Shown here piece after piece: positions 1 through 10,297 of a stretch of DNA of 64,000 nucleotides. Origin of the DNA: Variovorax paradoxus EPS (GTDB lineage: Bacteria > Pseudomonadota > Gammaproteobacteria > Burkholderiales > Burkholderiaceae_C); contig NC_014931.1 in NCBI RefSeq assembly GCF_000184745.1, forward strand, positions 1,922,001-1,986,000, given 5' to 3'. Every line of letters begins with the position of its first letter. Positions within the stretch are counted from its first letter, which is position 1. The position numbers and the translations under genes were made by a program. The notes under the pieces are model-generated. The model was not told the DNA's origin. It searched no databases and was given only the letters and a program-made list of their open reading frames with translations.

Positions 1-555
1 CAGTGCGGTGACCAGGATCATCAGCGCATGCGGAAAGGTGTTGTAGACCTCGGCCAGGATGATCCCCGGCGCGCCGTAGATCGACATGCCGCCCAAGAGG
101 AACTTGAGCGCGCCTTGGTTGCCGAACCACTGCACGAACGAGATGGCCGACAGCAGCGAGGGCGCGAGCAGCGGGATCAGCGCGATGAGGCGGAACACCG
201 CCTTCAGCGGCGCCGGCATTCGGCTGCGTGTGAGCGCGTAGGCGAAGACGAAGGCGATGGGCACCGAGATCATCACCACCGCCGCCGACACCCAGACCGA
301 GTTCCAGGCCGCGCGCAGCAGGCTCGGCGTCTGGAAGTAGGTGATGAAGTGCGCAAGGCCGACGAAGCGGCCGTCCTTGTCCTGCACCGCGTGCGCGAGG
401 ATGGTGACCAGCGGTGCGATGAGAAACACGAACAGCATCGCCATCACCACGAACAGGATGGCGCGCGCGATGGTTTCGTCTCGGCTCCAGCGCATCGTGG
501 GCCGCGCGGCGAACGACGAAGCCTTCACGGCGGAAGGGTGGGCCAGCGTGTTCAT
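1..555 (-). CDS. phnU: 2-aminoethylphosphonate ABC transporter permease (partial, cut by window edge)
   Basis: Inner-membrane permease of an importer for 2-aminoethylphosphonate. The first 185 residues are visible; the rest lies beyond the left edge. The start [11 protein letters not shown] shares the 4-bp ATGA overlap with the end of the ATPase gene, which fixes it. A membrane span near residues 30-52 (IARAILFVVMAMLFVFLIAP) is followed by a periplasmic stretch, a second span near 90-110 (VVMISVPIAFVFAYAL), and more hydrophobic segments including LIALIPLLAPSLLSAISFV. This is the FbpB-like binding-protein-dependent layout. The substrate is inferred from phnS, phnT, phnA and phnY next to it; sequence alone would also fit an iron or spermidine-type permease. 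Confidence 0.8.
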   Translation of the reverse strand, partial: MNTLAHPSAVKASSFAARPTMRWSRDETIARAILFVVMAMLFVFLIAPLVTILAHAVQDKDGRFVGLAHFITYFQTPSLLRAAWNSVWVSAAVVMISVPIAFVFAYALTRSRMPAPLKAVFRLIALIPLLAPSLLSAISFVQWFGNQGALKFLLGGMSIYGAPGIILAEVYNTFPHALMILVTAL

Positions 556-1691
556 GGCTTGGGCGTGCGTGCGGCCGAGAAAGCGCGGATGCGGTTGGCG
601 CGCAGCGCGATGTCGATGGTGTTGCCTTCGCGGATGTCCAGGTCGTGCAGCTGGTTGAGCGAGAAGTGCAGGCCCAGCACCTGTCCGTGCAGCGCATCGG
701 CCGTCACCTCGGCGATGCAGAGGCCGCCGAGGAATTCGACCTTGGTGACCCTGGCCTGCAGCCGGTTGGGCGTGTCGTCACCCAGGTGCTCGACCGCGCG
801 GTCTTCGGGTCGCAGGTAGAGGTTGACGGCTTCGCCGGGATCGAAAGCGCCATCGCAGGCATCGCATTCGAGTTCCATGTCGCCCACCTGGAAGCGGTGG
901 TTGCCCAGCGCCACCGAGCGCAGCACGTTGACCTTGCCCACGAAGTCCGCCACGAAGGGTGTGGCAGGTTGTTCGTAGACCTCCATGGGGGTGCCGACCT
1001 GCTCGATCACGCCGTGGTTCATGACCACGATGCGGTCGGCCATCGACAGCGCTTCTTCCTGGTCGTGCGTGACCATGATGGTGGTGATGCCGACCTGCTT
1101 TTGCAGCCGGCGGATCTCACCGCGCAGGCGAATGCGCTCCAGCGCGTCGAGCGCCGAGAGCGGCTCGTCGAGCAGCAGGAGGCCGGGGCGCGTGGCGAGC
1201 GCGCGGGCCAATGCAACGCGCTGCTGCTGGCCGCCGGAGAGTTGGCTCGGGTACTTGTTGCCCGAGGTCGGCAGGCCGACGAGCTTGAGCAACTCCTCGA
1301 CACGCGCCTTGATCTCGCCGCGTTTGGCGCGGCTGTTGACGAGGCCATAGCCGATGTTCTCGGCAATCGAGAGGTTGGGAAAAAGCGCGTACGACTGGAA
1401 CACGATGCCGTAGTCGCGCTTGTCCGGCGAGAGCCACGAGACGTCCTTGCCGTTCTGTAGGATCTGGCCGGCGGTCTGCGTCTCCAGGCCCGCGATGATG
1501 CGCAAGAGCGTGGTCTTGCCGCAGCCCGAGGGGCCGAGAAAACACAGCATCTCGCCGGGGTTCACGCGCAGGTGCACATCGCGCAATGCGCTGAAGGTCT
1601 CGAAGTCCTTGCGGACGCCAATGATCTCCAGCGCCGCGGGGGCGGCTGTGGACACGGGGCTGGTGATGAATCGGGTGTCGGTCATGTCCAT
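552..1691 (-). CDS. phnT: 2-aminoethylphosphonate ABC transporter ATP-binding protein
   Basis: ATPase that powers the aminophosphonate importer, 379 residues with the start at MDMTDTRF (a second ATG follows two codons later and is equally possible). Visible motifs are Walker [10 protein letters not shown] at 53-61, Q-loop in VFQSYALFP near 98-106, signature LSGGQQQR at 151-158 and Walker B LLLLDEP at 171-177. The C-terminal 130 residues hold a TOBE-type domain ([14 protein letters not shown]) as in PotA/FbpC-like ATPases. It overlaps the permease by 4 bp and lies 181 bp downstream of phnS. No strong ribosome binding site precedes it, which with the repeat-filled gap may lower its expression relative to phnS. 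Confidence 0.88.
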   Translation of the reverse strand: MDMTDTRFITSPVSTAAPAALEIIGVRKDFETFSALRDVHLRVNPGEMLCFLGPSGCGKTTLLRIIAGLETQTAGQILQNGKDVSWLSPDKRDYGIVFQSYALFPNLSIAENIGYGLVNSRAKRGEIKARVEELLKLVGLPTSGNKYPSQLSGGQQQRVALARALATRPGLLLLDEPLSALDALERIRLRGEIRRLQKQVGITTIMVTHDQEEALSMADRIVVMNHGVIEQVGTPMEVYEQPATPFVADFVGKVNVLRSVALGNHRFQVGDMELECDACDGAFDPGEAVNLYLRPEDRAVEHLGDDTPNRLQARVTKVEFLGGLCIAEVTADALHGQVLGLHFSLNQLHDLDIREGNTIDIALRANRIRAFSAARTPKP

Positions 1692-1794
1692 TTTTCGCAC
1701 TCGTCGTTGGGGCGCCGCAGGGCTCGGCGTCGCGGATTTGAAAAAGGCCGTGGACGTATCGGGTTGCTTCGTGGGACACCGCGGAACCGGCTTC

Positions 1795-1870
1795 GCCGGG
1801 CCGCAGGTGTCGCCCCCGGTAGGGGGTTGGAGAAGCGACACGAAGTGCGCGCAGCCTGGGGGCGAGCAAG
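1795..1870. repeat. Probable dispersed Comamonadaceae intergenic repeat between phnS and phnT
   Basis: The 181-bp gap between phnS and phnT holds a G-rich stretch with two small dyads, CCGGC-TTC-GCCGG and CCCCC-GGTA-GGGGG, followed by GCGACACGAAGTGCGCGCAG and CCTGGGGGCGAGC. I recognise this tail from memory as resembling a dispersed intergenic repeat of Comamonadaceae genomes. There is only one copy in this window, so the call rests on memory and on the hairpins. It could stabilise phnS mRNA or attenuate transcription into phnT. Confidence 0.45.
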
Positions 1871-1872
1871 CC

Positions 1873-2910
1873 TTATTTCGGTTCGGCCTTGCCTTCGTAG
1901 CGCTTGCTCCACTCGGCCAGGATGCGTTCGCGGTTCTTTGCGGCCCAGTTGATGTCGTTCTTGGCGAGCAGCTTTTCGTAGTTGTCGGGAATGCCTTCGA
2001 GCTTCGACACGACACCCGGATAGGCAACGACGGCCCACCAGCGCGCGCTGATCTGGTTGGCTTCCTTGCTGGCCATCCAGTCGGCGAAGCGCTTGCCTTG
2101 CTCCAGCTTCGTGCTGGTCTTCATGAGGCTGGTGGCCTCGATGTCCCAGCCGAGGCCCTCCTTCGGAAAGATCAGGTCGACCGGCGCGCCCGACTTCTTC
2201 ACCTGGTGCGCGCGGAACTCGAAGGAGATGCCGATCGGGAACTCGCCCGCGCCCGCCTGCTTGCAAGGCTTGGAGCCCGAATGCACGTACTGCGCGATGT
2301 TCTGGTGCAGCGCATCCATGTACTTCCAGCCCTCCGCGTCACCCATGTTCTGCAGCCAGGAAGACACGTCGAGGTAGCCGGTGCCGCTGGAGGCCGGATG
2401 CGGCATCGAGATCGTGCCCTTGTAGACGGGCTTGGCCAGGTCCTTCCAGCTCTCGGGCTTGGGCAGGCCCAGCTTCTGCGCCTCGATGCGGTTGAAGCAG
2501 ATGGTCGCGGCCCACACGTCCATGCCGACCCAGGCAGGTGGACGGGCGCTGTCGGAGTACGCGGGGTTCAGCTCTTTGAAGCCCTTGGGTTCGTACGGAA
2601 GGAGCATGCCTTCCTGCTGCAGCAGCGCGAGGCTGCTGGCGGCCAGGCCCGCCACCACGTCGGCCTGCGGGTTGGCTTTTTCGGCCAGCAGCTTGGCGGT
2701 GACGATGCCGGTGGAGTCGCGCACCCACTTCACTTCGATGTCGGGGTTGGCTTTCTCGAAGGCGTCCTTGTAGAGCTTCATGGCGTCGGTCTCGAGCGCC
2801 GTATAGACCAGGAGCGGGGTCTTCTGCGCCCACGCCGTGCCGGCCATGAGGCCGAGCGCCGCAACACACAGGGCGGCCGTGAGACGGCGCGTGCTTTGTT
2901 TCATCGTCAT
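1873..2910 (-). CDS. phnS: Periplasmic 2-aminoethylphosphonate-binding protein
   Basis: Solute-binding protein, 345 residues, that captures 2-aminoethylphosphonate in the periplasm and hands it to the PhnT/PhnU importer. The chosen start MTMKQSTRR has an AGGAGA ribosome binding site 5 nt upstream; a longer reading frame exists but lacks this. Residues 1-28 form a signal peptide with a basic n-region and a TAWA cleavage site. The mature part (LLVYTALETDAMKLYKDAFE) is typical of the Fe3+/aminophosphonate class of extracellular binding proteins of about 340 residues. First gene of the leftward operon; its promoter lies in the divergent region shared with the GntR regulator. Confidence 0.88.
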   Translation of the reverse strand: MTMKQSTRRLTAALCVAALGLMAGTAWAQKTPLLVYTALETDAMKLYKDAFEKANPDIEVKWVRDSTGIVTAKLLAEKANPQADVVAGLAASSLALLQQEGMLLPYEPKGFKELNPAYSDSARPPAWVGMDVWAATICFNRIEAQKLGLPKPESWKDLAKPVYKGTISMPHPASSGTGYLDVSSWLQNMGDAEGWKYMDALHQNIAQYVHSGSKPCKQAGAGEFPIGISFEFRAHQVKKSGAPVDLIFPKEGLGWDIEATSLMKTSTKLEQGKRFADWMASKEANQISARWWAVVAYPGVVSKLEGIPDNYEKLLAKNDINWAAKNRERILAEWSKRYEGKAEPK

Positions 2911-2994
2911 CTGTTTCTCCTGAGAGGGCTTGCTGTCACTGAGAGGGTGAGGGGCTGGCTTGACGCAAGAGGGCGAGCGCCGTCCGGTCAACGC

Positions 2995-3041
2995 AATGTA
3001 GATTGACGATTGATGACTGTCAATAAAAGATTGTTGACAGT
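2995..3041. promoter_or_regulatory. Divergent phnS/phnR promoter region with perfect inverted-repeat operator
   Basis: Perfect dyad ACTGTCAA (3016-3023), 10-bp spacer, TTGACAGT (3034-3041). Each arm contains a -35 hexamer TTGACA on one strand. Leftward, TTGACA (3023-3018) is 17 bp from TACATT (3000-2995), a fair sigma-70 promoter for phnS. Rightward, TTGACA (3034-3039) is 17-18 bp from the A-rich stretch just upstream of the regulator's ATG, a weaker match. The dyad covers both -35 boxes, so a bound GntR-type dimer would block both directions. Assignment to this regulator is inferred from position. Confidence 0.6.
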
Positions 3042-3068
3042 TTTCAATTCTTCGGGAAAATACGCCCC

Positions 3069-5025
<1,957 letters not shown>

Positions 5026-5054
5026 CCCGAACAGACACGTCCCCGGAGCACTCC

Positions 5055-6503
5055 ATGAGCCAAGCCATCCTGAAGCCAGGCACCATCCACCGCGAAGCCC
5101 TGCGCATCGCCGGTGAACGCGTCCACCGCGACCGCACCATCGAGGTCACCTATCCCTACACCGGCGAAGTGATCGCCACCGTGCCCAAGGCCACGCTGGA
5201 CGACGTGCGCAATGCGCTGCGCATCGCCCGCGACTACAAGCCCACGCTCACACGCTACGAGCGCTACAAGATCCTGATGCGCGCGGGCGAGATCATCGCC
5301 TCGCGCCTCGATGAAATGTCGCGCGTGATCACGATGGAGTCGGGCCTGTGCCGCAAGGACTCGCTGTACGAAGTGGGCCGTGCGTCCGATGTGCTGCTGT
5401 TCGCCGCCAACCAGGCATTGGTGGACGACGGCCAGGTGTTCTCGTGCGACCTCACGCACCATGGCAAGAGCCGCAAGGTCTACACGATGCGCGAGCCGCT
5501 GCTGGGCGCCATCACCGCGATCACGCCGTTCAACCATCCGCTGAACCAGGTGATCCACAAGGTGGCGCCGGCCATTGCGACGAACAACCGCATCGTGTTG
5601 AAGCCCAGCGAGAAGACGCCGCTCACGGCGTTCCTGCTGGCCGACATCCTGTACGAAGCGGGCCTGCCGCCGCAGATGCTGTCGGTGCTCACCGGCGACC
5701 CGAAGGAGATCGCCGACGAGCTGCTCACGAATGCCGATGTCGATCTCGTCACCTTCACCGGCGGCGTGCCCATCGGCAAGTACATCGCGGGCAAGGCCGT
5801 CTACAAGCGCCAGATCCTGGAGCTGGGCGGCAACGACCCGATCATCGTGATGGAAGACGCCGACGTGGAAGAAGCCGCCACGCTCGCCGCCAACGGTTCG
5901 TACAAGAACTCGGGCCAGCGCTGCACGGCAGTCAAGCGCATGCTGGTGCATGAGTCGGTGGCCGACCAGTTCGTCGAACTGCTGGTCGCCAAGACCCGCG
6001 CGCTGAAGTACGGCGACCCGATGGACCCCGACACCGACATGGGCACCGTGATCGACGAAGCCGCGGCCAAGCAGTTCGAGGCGGTGGTCAACGAAGCCAT
6101 TGCCGCCGGTGCCAAGCTGCGTTACGGCAACGAGCGCCGCGGCGCGCTCTATTCGCCGACGGTGCTCGACCACGTCGACCCCGAGATGACCGTGGCCAAG
6201 CACGAAACCTTCGGGCCCGTGTCGCCGGTGATCCGCTTCAAGAACATCGACGAGGCGATCCGCATTTCCAACGGCACGGCCTACGGCCTCTCGTCGGCGG
6301 TCTGCACCAATCGCCTCGACTACATCACGCGCTTCATCCGCGAACTGAACGTGGGCAGCGTCAACGTGCGCGAAGTGCCGGGCTACCGGCTGGAGCTCAC
6401 GCCCTTCGGCGGCATCAAGGACTCGGGCCTGGGCTACAAGGAAGGCGTGCTCGAGGCGATGAAGAGCTTCACCAACACCAAGACCTATTCGCTGCCCTGG
6501 TAA
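5055..6503 (+). CDS. phnY: Phosphonoacetaldehyde dehydrogenase
   Basis: NAD(P)-dependent aldehyde dehydrogenase, 482 residues, expected to oxidise phosphonoacetaldehyde to phosphonoacetate. Start chosen at MSQAILKPG with GGAG 6 nt upstream. Catalytic Cys290 lies in NSGQRCTAVKR and the general-base Glu256 in LELGGNDP; the cofactor loop FTGGVPIGK replaces the common FTGS. Length and the position of the cysteine match the characterised PhnY family. It follows phnA by 29 bp and precedes the HD-domain gene by 11 bp, so one transcript is likely. This is the dehydrogenase, not the Fe/2-oxoglutarate hydroxylase that is also named PhnY in the marine PhnY-PhnZ pair. Confidence 0.9.
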   Translation: MSQAILKPGTIHREALRIAGERVHRDRTIEVTYPYTGEVIATVPKATLDDVRNALRIARDYKPTLTRYERYKILMRAGEIIASRLDEMSRVITMESGLCRKDSLYEVGRASDVLLFAANQALVDDGQVFSCDLTHHGKSRKVYTMREPLLGAITAITPFNHPLNQVIHKVAPAIATNNRIVLKPSEKTPLTAFLLADILYEAGLPPQMLSVLTGDPKEIADELLTNADVDLVTFTGGVPIGKYIAGKAVYKRQILELGGNDPIIVMEDADVEEAATLAANGSYKNSGQRCTAVKRMLVHESVADQFVELLVAKTRALKYGDPMDPDTDMGTVIDEAAAKQFEAVVNEAIAAGAKLRYGNERRGALYSPTVLDHVDPEMTVAKHETFGPVSPVIRFKNIDEAIRISNGTAYGLSSAVCTNRLDYITRFIRELNVGSVNVREVPGYRLELTPFGGIKDSGLGYKEGVLEAMKSFTNTKTYSLPW

Positions 6504-6514
6504 TCGCAAGCATC

Positions 6515-7084
6515 ATGAGCCTGAGCCTTGACGACATCGTCGGCCTCTTCGAGACGAAGGGCCATGCGCAATACGACGGCGAGCCCGTCACGCAACTGGA
6601 GCACGCCCTGCAGTCGGCCCACCTGGCCGAGCAGGAGGGCGCGGGCAGCGCGCTGATCGCGGCCTCGCTGCTGCACGACCTGGGCCACCTGCTGCACGAT
6701 TTCGGCGGCACGCCGACGCAGCAGGGGCTCGACGACCTGCACCAGTACCGCTGCCTGCCGTTCCTGCGCGCGCTGTTCGGTCCGGCCACGCTGGAACCGA
6801 TCAGGTTGCACGTGGACGCCAAGCGCTTCCTGTGCGCGCGCGTGCCAGGCTATCTGGAGGCGCTGTCGCCCGACTCGAAGCGAAGCCTGCAATTGCAGGG
6901 CGGCGTCTTCGACGAGGCGCAGGCGAAAGCCTTCGAGGCGCTGCCTTATGCAATGGACGCGGTGCGCCTGCGGCAATGGGACGACACGGCCAAGCTGGCC
7001 GATGCCGACATGCCCGATCTTGCGCACTTCTTGCGCCATCTCGAAATCAGCACCGCCGAGCACCGGCAGGCTCGCAACGTTTAA
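6515..7084 (+). CDS. PhnZ/TmpB-like HD-domain mixed-valence diiron oxygenase
   Basis: HD-domain protein of 189 residues, the size of the phosphonate-associated HD family. PhnZ and TmpB are oxygenases that break the C-P bond of 1-hydroxy-2-aminoethylphosphonates with O2. Seen here: Tyr20-x-x-Glu23 (HAQYDGEP), the mark of the oxygenase branch; His30 (LEHALQ); His54-Asp55 (LLHDLGH); further His in LHQYRC and RLHVDAK; and a distal Asp in RQWDDTAK. These form the expected diiron site. It sits between phnY and the FAD enzyme. No hydroxylase of the TmpA/PhnY-oxygenase type is in the window, so its substrate could come from elsewhere. Confidence 0.8.
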   Translation: MSLSLDDIVGLFETKGHAQYDGEPVTQLEHALQSAHLAEQEGAGSALIAASLLHDLGHLLHDFGGTPTQQGLDDLHQYRCLPFLRALFGPATLEPIRLHVDAKRFLCARVPGYLEALSPDSKRSLQLQGGVFDEAQAKAFEALPYAMDAVRLRQWDDTAKLADADMPDLAHFLRHLEISTAEHRQARNV

Positions 7085-7093
7085 GGCACACGG

Positions 7094-8482
7094 ATGCGCC
7101 CCTTCTGGATCGAACAGGCGCTCTTCAACGACGGCGACCTGGCCCCTGCATTGCAAGGCGAACAGAGCGCCGATGTCTGCATCGTCGGCGGCGGCTTCAC
7201 CGGCCTCTGGACCGCGATCCAGGCCAAGCTGCAGGCGCCTGCGCTGGACATCGTCATCATCGAAAGCGACCTCTGCGGCGCCGGCGCGAGCGGCCGCAAC
7301 GGCGGTTGCCTGCTCACTTGGTCGGCCAAGTTCCTGACGCTGCGGCGGCTGTTCGGCGAAGACGAAGCGGTGCGGCTGGTGAAGACGTCCGAGGCCGCGG
7401 TGCAGCACATCGCCGACTTCTGCGCCGCGCACGGCATCGATGCCGAACTGCGAAAGGACGGCACGCTCTACACCGCGACCTCGCAGGCGCAGATCGGTAC
7501 GCTCGATCCGATGATGCGGGCGCTGGAGGCGCGCGGCATTCACTCCTATCGCACGCTGCCGCCCGAAGAGGTCACACGGCGCTCGGGCTCCGCGCGCAAC
7601 CTGGCGGGCGTGTATTCGCCCATCGCCGCCACAGTGCACCCGGGCAAGCTGGTGCGCGGCCTGCGGCGCGTGGCGCTGGCCATGGGCATCCGCATTCACG
7701 AGCGCACGCCGATGCTCGACTTCAGCACCGACCATCCGGTCGTGGTGCGCACACCTGCGGGCAGCGTGCGTGCGAAGAAGCTGGTGCTCGCGATGAATGC
7801 ATGGATGGCGAGCAAGTTCCCGCAGTTCGAGCGGACCATCGCCATCGTGTCGAGCGACATGATCATCACCGAGCGGTGCCCCGAATTGCTGCGGCAAATC
7901 GGCCTGGCCGATGGCGTGTCGGTGCTCGATTCGCGCACCTTCGTCTATTACTACCGCAGCACGGTCGACGGCCGCGTCATGCTGGGCAAGGGCGGCAACA
8001 CCTTCGCCTGGGGCGGCCGCATGGCCAAGGTGTTCGACGAGCGCTCGCCGTACGAGGCCGAGCTCACAGAGGCCCTGCATTCCTTCTTTCCCGCACTGCG
8101 CGAAACGCCGATCACCGCAAGCTGGAACGGTCCGTCGGACCGGTCAGTCACAGGCTTTCCGTTCTTCGGCAAGCTCGATGGCGCGCCGCACATCTACTAC
8201 GGCTTCGGCTATTCGGGCAACGGCGTCGGGCCGACCTACATGGGCGGACAGATCCTCTCGTCGCTGGTGCTCGACCAGGACAACGCGTGGACGCGCAGCC
8301 CGATCACGAACGGGCCGCTCGGCCACTTTCCGCCGGAACCGATGCGCTATGTGGGCTCGATCGTCGTGCGCAACGCGATCCGCCGGAAGGAACTTGCCGA
8401 GGACCAGGATCGCCAGCCGTGGCTGATGGACCGCATGCTCAGCAAGCTCGCCAACGCCGCGGGCAAGGCCGACAAGGCTTGA
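7094..8482 (+). CDS. FAD-dependent aminophosphonate oxidoreductase (DAO family)
   Basis: Flavoprotein of 462 residues in the D-amino-acid-oxidase/glycine-oxidase fold. FAD-binding GGGFTG is at residues 32-37 (CIVGGGFTGLWTA), with a ribityl-contact region GAGASGRNGG and a C-terminal FGYSGNGVGPTYMGG flavin loop. Family members recur in phosphonate operons, and some oxidise 2-aminoethylphosphonate or its N-methyl form to phosphonoacetaldehyde. Because no PhnW transaminase gene is visible, this enzyme is the best candidate for feeding PhnY. It starts 10 bp after the HD gene and ends the rightward phn run, facing the leftward mmsA gene across a long inverted repeat. The exact substrate is inferred. 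Confidence 0.8.
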   Translation: MRPFWIEQALFNDGDLAPALQGEQSADVCIVGGGFTGLWTAIQAKLQAPALDIVIIESDLCGAGASGRNGGCLLTWSAKFLTLRRLFGEDEAVRLVKTSEAAVQHIADFCAAHGIDAELRKDGTLYTATSQAQIGTLDPMMRALEARGIHSYRTLPPEEVTRRSGSARNLAGVYSPIAATVHPGKLVRGLRRVALAMGIRIHERTPMLDFSTDHPVVVRTPAGSVRAKKLVLAMNAWMASKFPQFERTIAIVSSDMIITERCPELLRQIGLADGVSVLDSRTFVYYYRSTVDGRVMLGKGGNTFAWGGRMAKVFDERSPYEAELTEALHSFFPALRETPITASWNGPSDRSVTGFPFFGKLDGAPHIYYGFGYSGNGVGPTYMGGQILSSLVLDQDNAWTRSPITNGPLGHFPPEPMRYVGSIVVRNAIRRKELAEDQDRQPWLMDRMLSKLANAAGKADKA

Positions 8483-8515
8483 GAAGGTGTGAACGAACCC
8501 GCCGTGCCCGCTCAT

Positions 8516-8608
8516 CCCGCGCAGGCGCGCGCCCTCGGCGTTGCAAATGCTCGCCGTAGCCCAAGCTACGGCTGCGCTTTGCGCCTTGATGGCGCGCGCC
8601 TGCGCGGG
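8516..8608. repeat. Long inverted repeat between convergent genes
   Basis: An 18-bp perfect arm starting CCCGCGCAGG (8516-8533) pairs with its reverse complement at 8591-8608. Inside, CGTAGC-CCAA-GCTACG forms the tip, with imperfectly paired GCAAATGC/GCGCTTTGC sections between. The whole 93 bp can fold into one long hairpin. It lies in the 177-bp gap between the FAD oxidoreductase and mmsA, both pointing towards it, so it may stop transcripts from both sides or be a non-autonomous repeat element. It lacks a U-tract. Confidence 0.7.
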
Positions 8609-8659
8609 CTGCTCGGACACGGCGAATTCATTCCCACCTTCTGACCCGCAGCGACCGCA

Positions 8660-10177
8660 TCAGCGGCTCGACGGAAACGCGAACACCGCGCCTTCGCGCA
8701 CGCCGGCCGAGGGCCAGCGCTGCGTGATGGTCTTGCGCTTGGTATAGAAACGCACGGCATCCGGGCCGTAGGCGTGCAGGTCGCCGAAGAGGGAGCGCTT
8801 CCAGCCGCCGAACGAGTGGTACGCCACGGGCACCGGCAGCGGCACGTTGATGCCTACCATGCCGACCTGGATGTTGTCGCTGAACCAGCGCGCGGCCTCG
8901 CCGTCGCGCGTGAAGAGGCAGGTGCCGTTGCCGTACTCGTGCGCATCGATCATCGCCATGGCTTCGGCGAGCGTCTTCACGCGCACCACGCCCAGCACCG
9001 GGCCGAAGATTTCTTCCTGGTAGATCGTCATGCCGGGCTTCACGCCGTCGAACAGGCACGGGCCGAGGTAGTAGCCGCCGTCGTGGCCTTCGACTTTCAC
9101 GCCGCGGCCGTCGACCACGAGCTTGGCGCCCGCTTCCACGCCCGCATCGACGAAGGCCTTGACCTTCTCGAAGTGCGGCTTGGTGACCAGCGGGCCCATG
9201 TCGTTGCCGTTGTCGTTGCCGGGGCCGACCTTCATCTTGGCGATCTCGGCCGAAAGGCCAGCCACCACGGCATCGCCCGTGTCGTCGCCAATGGCCACGA
9301 CCAGCGGAATCGCCATGCAGCGCTCGCCGCACGAGCCGTAGGCCGCACCCATCAGCGCGCTCACGGCGTTGCCGATGTCGGCGTCGGGCATGACGACCGC
9401 GAAGTTCTTCGCACCGCCCAGGGCCTGCACGCGCTTGCCGTGCGCGCAGCCGGTGGTGTAGATGTATTCGGCGATGGCGGTGGAGCCGACGAAGCTCACG
9501 GCCTTCACGCGCGGATCGGTCAGGAGCGTGTCGACGGCTTCCTTGTCACCGTTCACCACGTTCAGCACGCCGGGCGGCAGGCCCGCTTCGAGCGCGAGCT
9601 CGGCCACCAGCAGCGTGGAGGAGGGCGTGCGCTCCGAAGGCTTCAGCACGAAGGTGTTGCCGCAGGCCACGGCCATCGGCCACATCCACAACGGCACCAT
9701 CACCGGGAAGTTGAACGGCGTGATGCCGGCCGTGACGCCCATCGCCTGGAACTCGCTCCACGAGTCGATGGCGGGGCCGACGTTCTTGCTGTGCTCTCCC
9801 TTGAGGAGTTCGGGCGCGTAGCTCGCGTATTCGACGTTCTCGATGCCGCGCTGCAGCTCGCCGTGCGCGTCCGACAGCACCTTGCCGTGCTCGGCGGTGA
9901 TGAGCGCGGCGATGCGGTCGGCGTTGGCTTCGAGCAGCGTCTTGAGCTTGCTCATCACGCGGGCGCGCTTCAGGGGCGGCGTGTTGCGCCATGCCGGGAA
10001 GGCCGCCTGCGCCGAGGCGATGGCCTGCTCGACGGTGAGCTTGTCGGCGAGCGCGACGCTCTTGTCCGAGAAGCCGGTAGCTGGGTCGAACACCGGCTGC
10101 ACGCGGGTGCCACCATCGACGCGCTTGCCGTCGATGAAGTGGCCGATGGTGGCGGTGACGTTCTTGTCGTGTTGCAT
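8660..10177 (-). CDS. mmsA: Methylmalonate/malonate-semialdehyde dehydrogenase (CoA-acylating)
   Basis: CoA-dependent aldehyde dehydrogenase of 505 residues that turns methylmalonate semialdehyde into propionyl-CoA, or malonate semialdehyde into acetyl-CoA, with loss of CO2. Start chosen at MQHDKNVTATIGHFIDGK; a longer frame runs into the tandem repeat and would give PERVVFQ repeats, which is not credible protein. Visible: FVLKPSERTPS nucleotide loop, FVGSTAIAEYIY, catalytic Cys287 in GERCMA, EEIFGPVLGVV. The family lacks the general-base Glu of hydrolytic ALDHs and here LGGAKNFAVV stands in that place. It lies downstream of the aminotransferase in the same direction, giving a two-step beta-alanine route. 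Confidence 0.9.
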   Translation of the reverse strand: MQHDKNVTATIGHFIDGKRVDGGTRVQPVFDPATGFSDKSVALADKLTVEQAIASAQAAFPAWRNTPPLKRARVMSKLKTLLEANADRIAALITAEHGKVLSDAHGELQRGIENVEYASYAPELLKGEHSKNVGPAIDSWSEFQAMGVTAGITPFNFPVMVPLWMWPMAVACGNTFVLKPSERTPSSTLLVAELALEAGLPPGVLNVVNGDKEAVDTLLTDPRVKAVSFVGSTAIAEYIYTTGCAHGKRVQALGGAKNFAVVMPDADIGNAVSALMGAAYGSCGERCMAIPLVVAIGDDTGDAVVAGLSAEIAKMKVGPGNDNGNDMGPLVTKPHFEKVKAFVDAGVEAGAKLVVDGRGVKVEGHDGGYYLGPCLFDGVKPGMTIYQEEIFGPVLGVVRVKTLAEAMAMIDAHEYGNGTCLFTRDGEAARWFSDNIQVGMVGINVPLPVPVAYHSFGGWKRSLFGDLHAYGPDAVRFYTKRKTITQRWPSAGVREGAVFAFPSSR

Positions 10178-10210
10178 GGTTAGGGTCTTGATAGGGATGG
10201 AATTACCCAC

Positions 10211-10294
10211 CACCCGTTCGGGCTGGAACACCACCCGTTCGGGTTGGAACACCACCCGTTCGGGCTGGAACACCACCCGTTCGGGTTGGAACAC
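10211..10294. repeat. 21-bp tandem repeat, four copies
   Basis: Four head-to-tail copies of a 21-bp unit that begins CACCCGTTCGGG and ends TGGAACAC. The copies alternate C and T at one position (GGGCTGG, GGGTTGG, GGGCTGG, GGGTTGG), so the real step may have been duplication of a 42-bp pair. A fifth, truncated copy at 10295 runs into the dispersed inverted repeat. The unit equals the outer end of that element's left arm, so this is arm amplification. It lies upstream of mmsA. Confidence 0.9.
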
Positions 10295-10297
10295 CAC

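Noticed and set aside
10211..10294. CRISPR-like array
   Set aside because: Units of 21 bp follow each other with no unique spacers and no cas genes are near; it is a simple tandem repeat.
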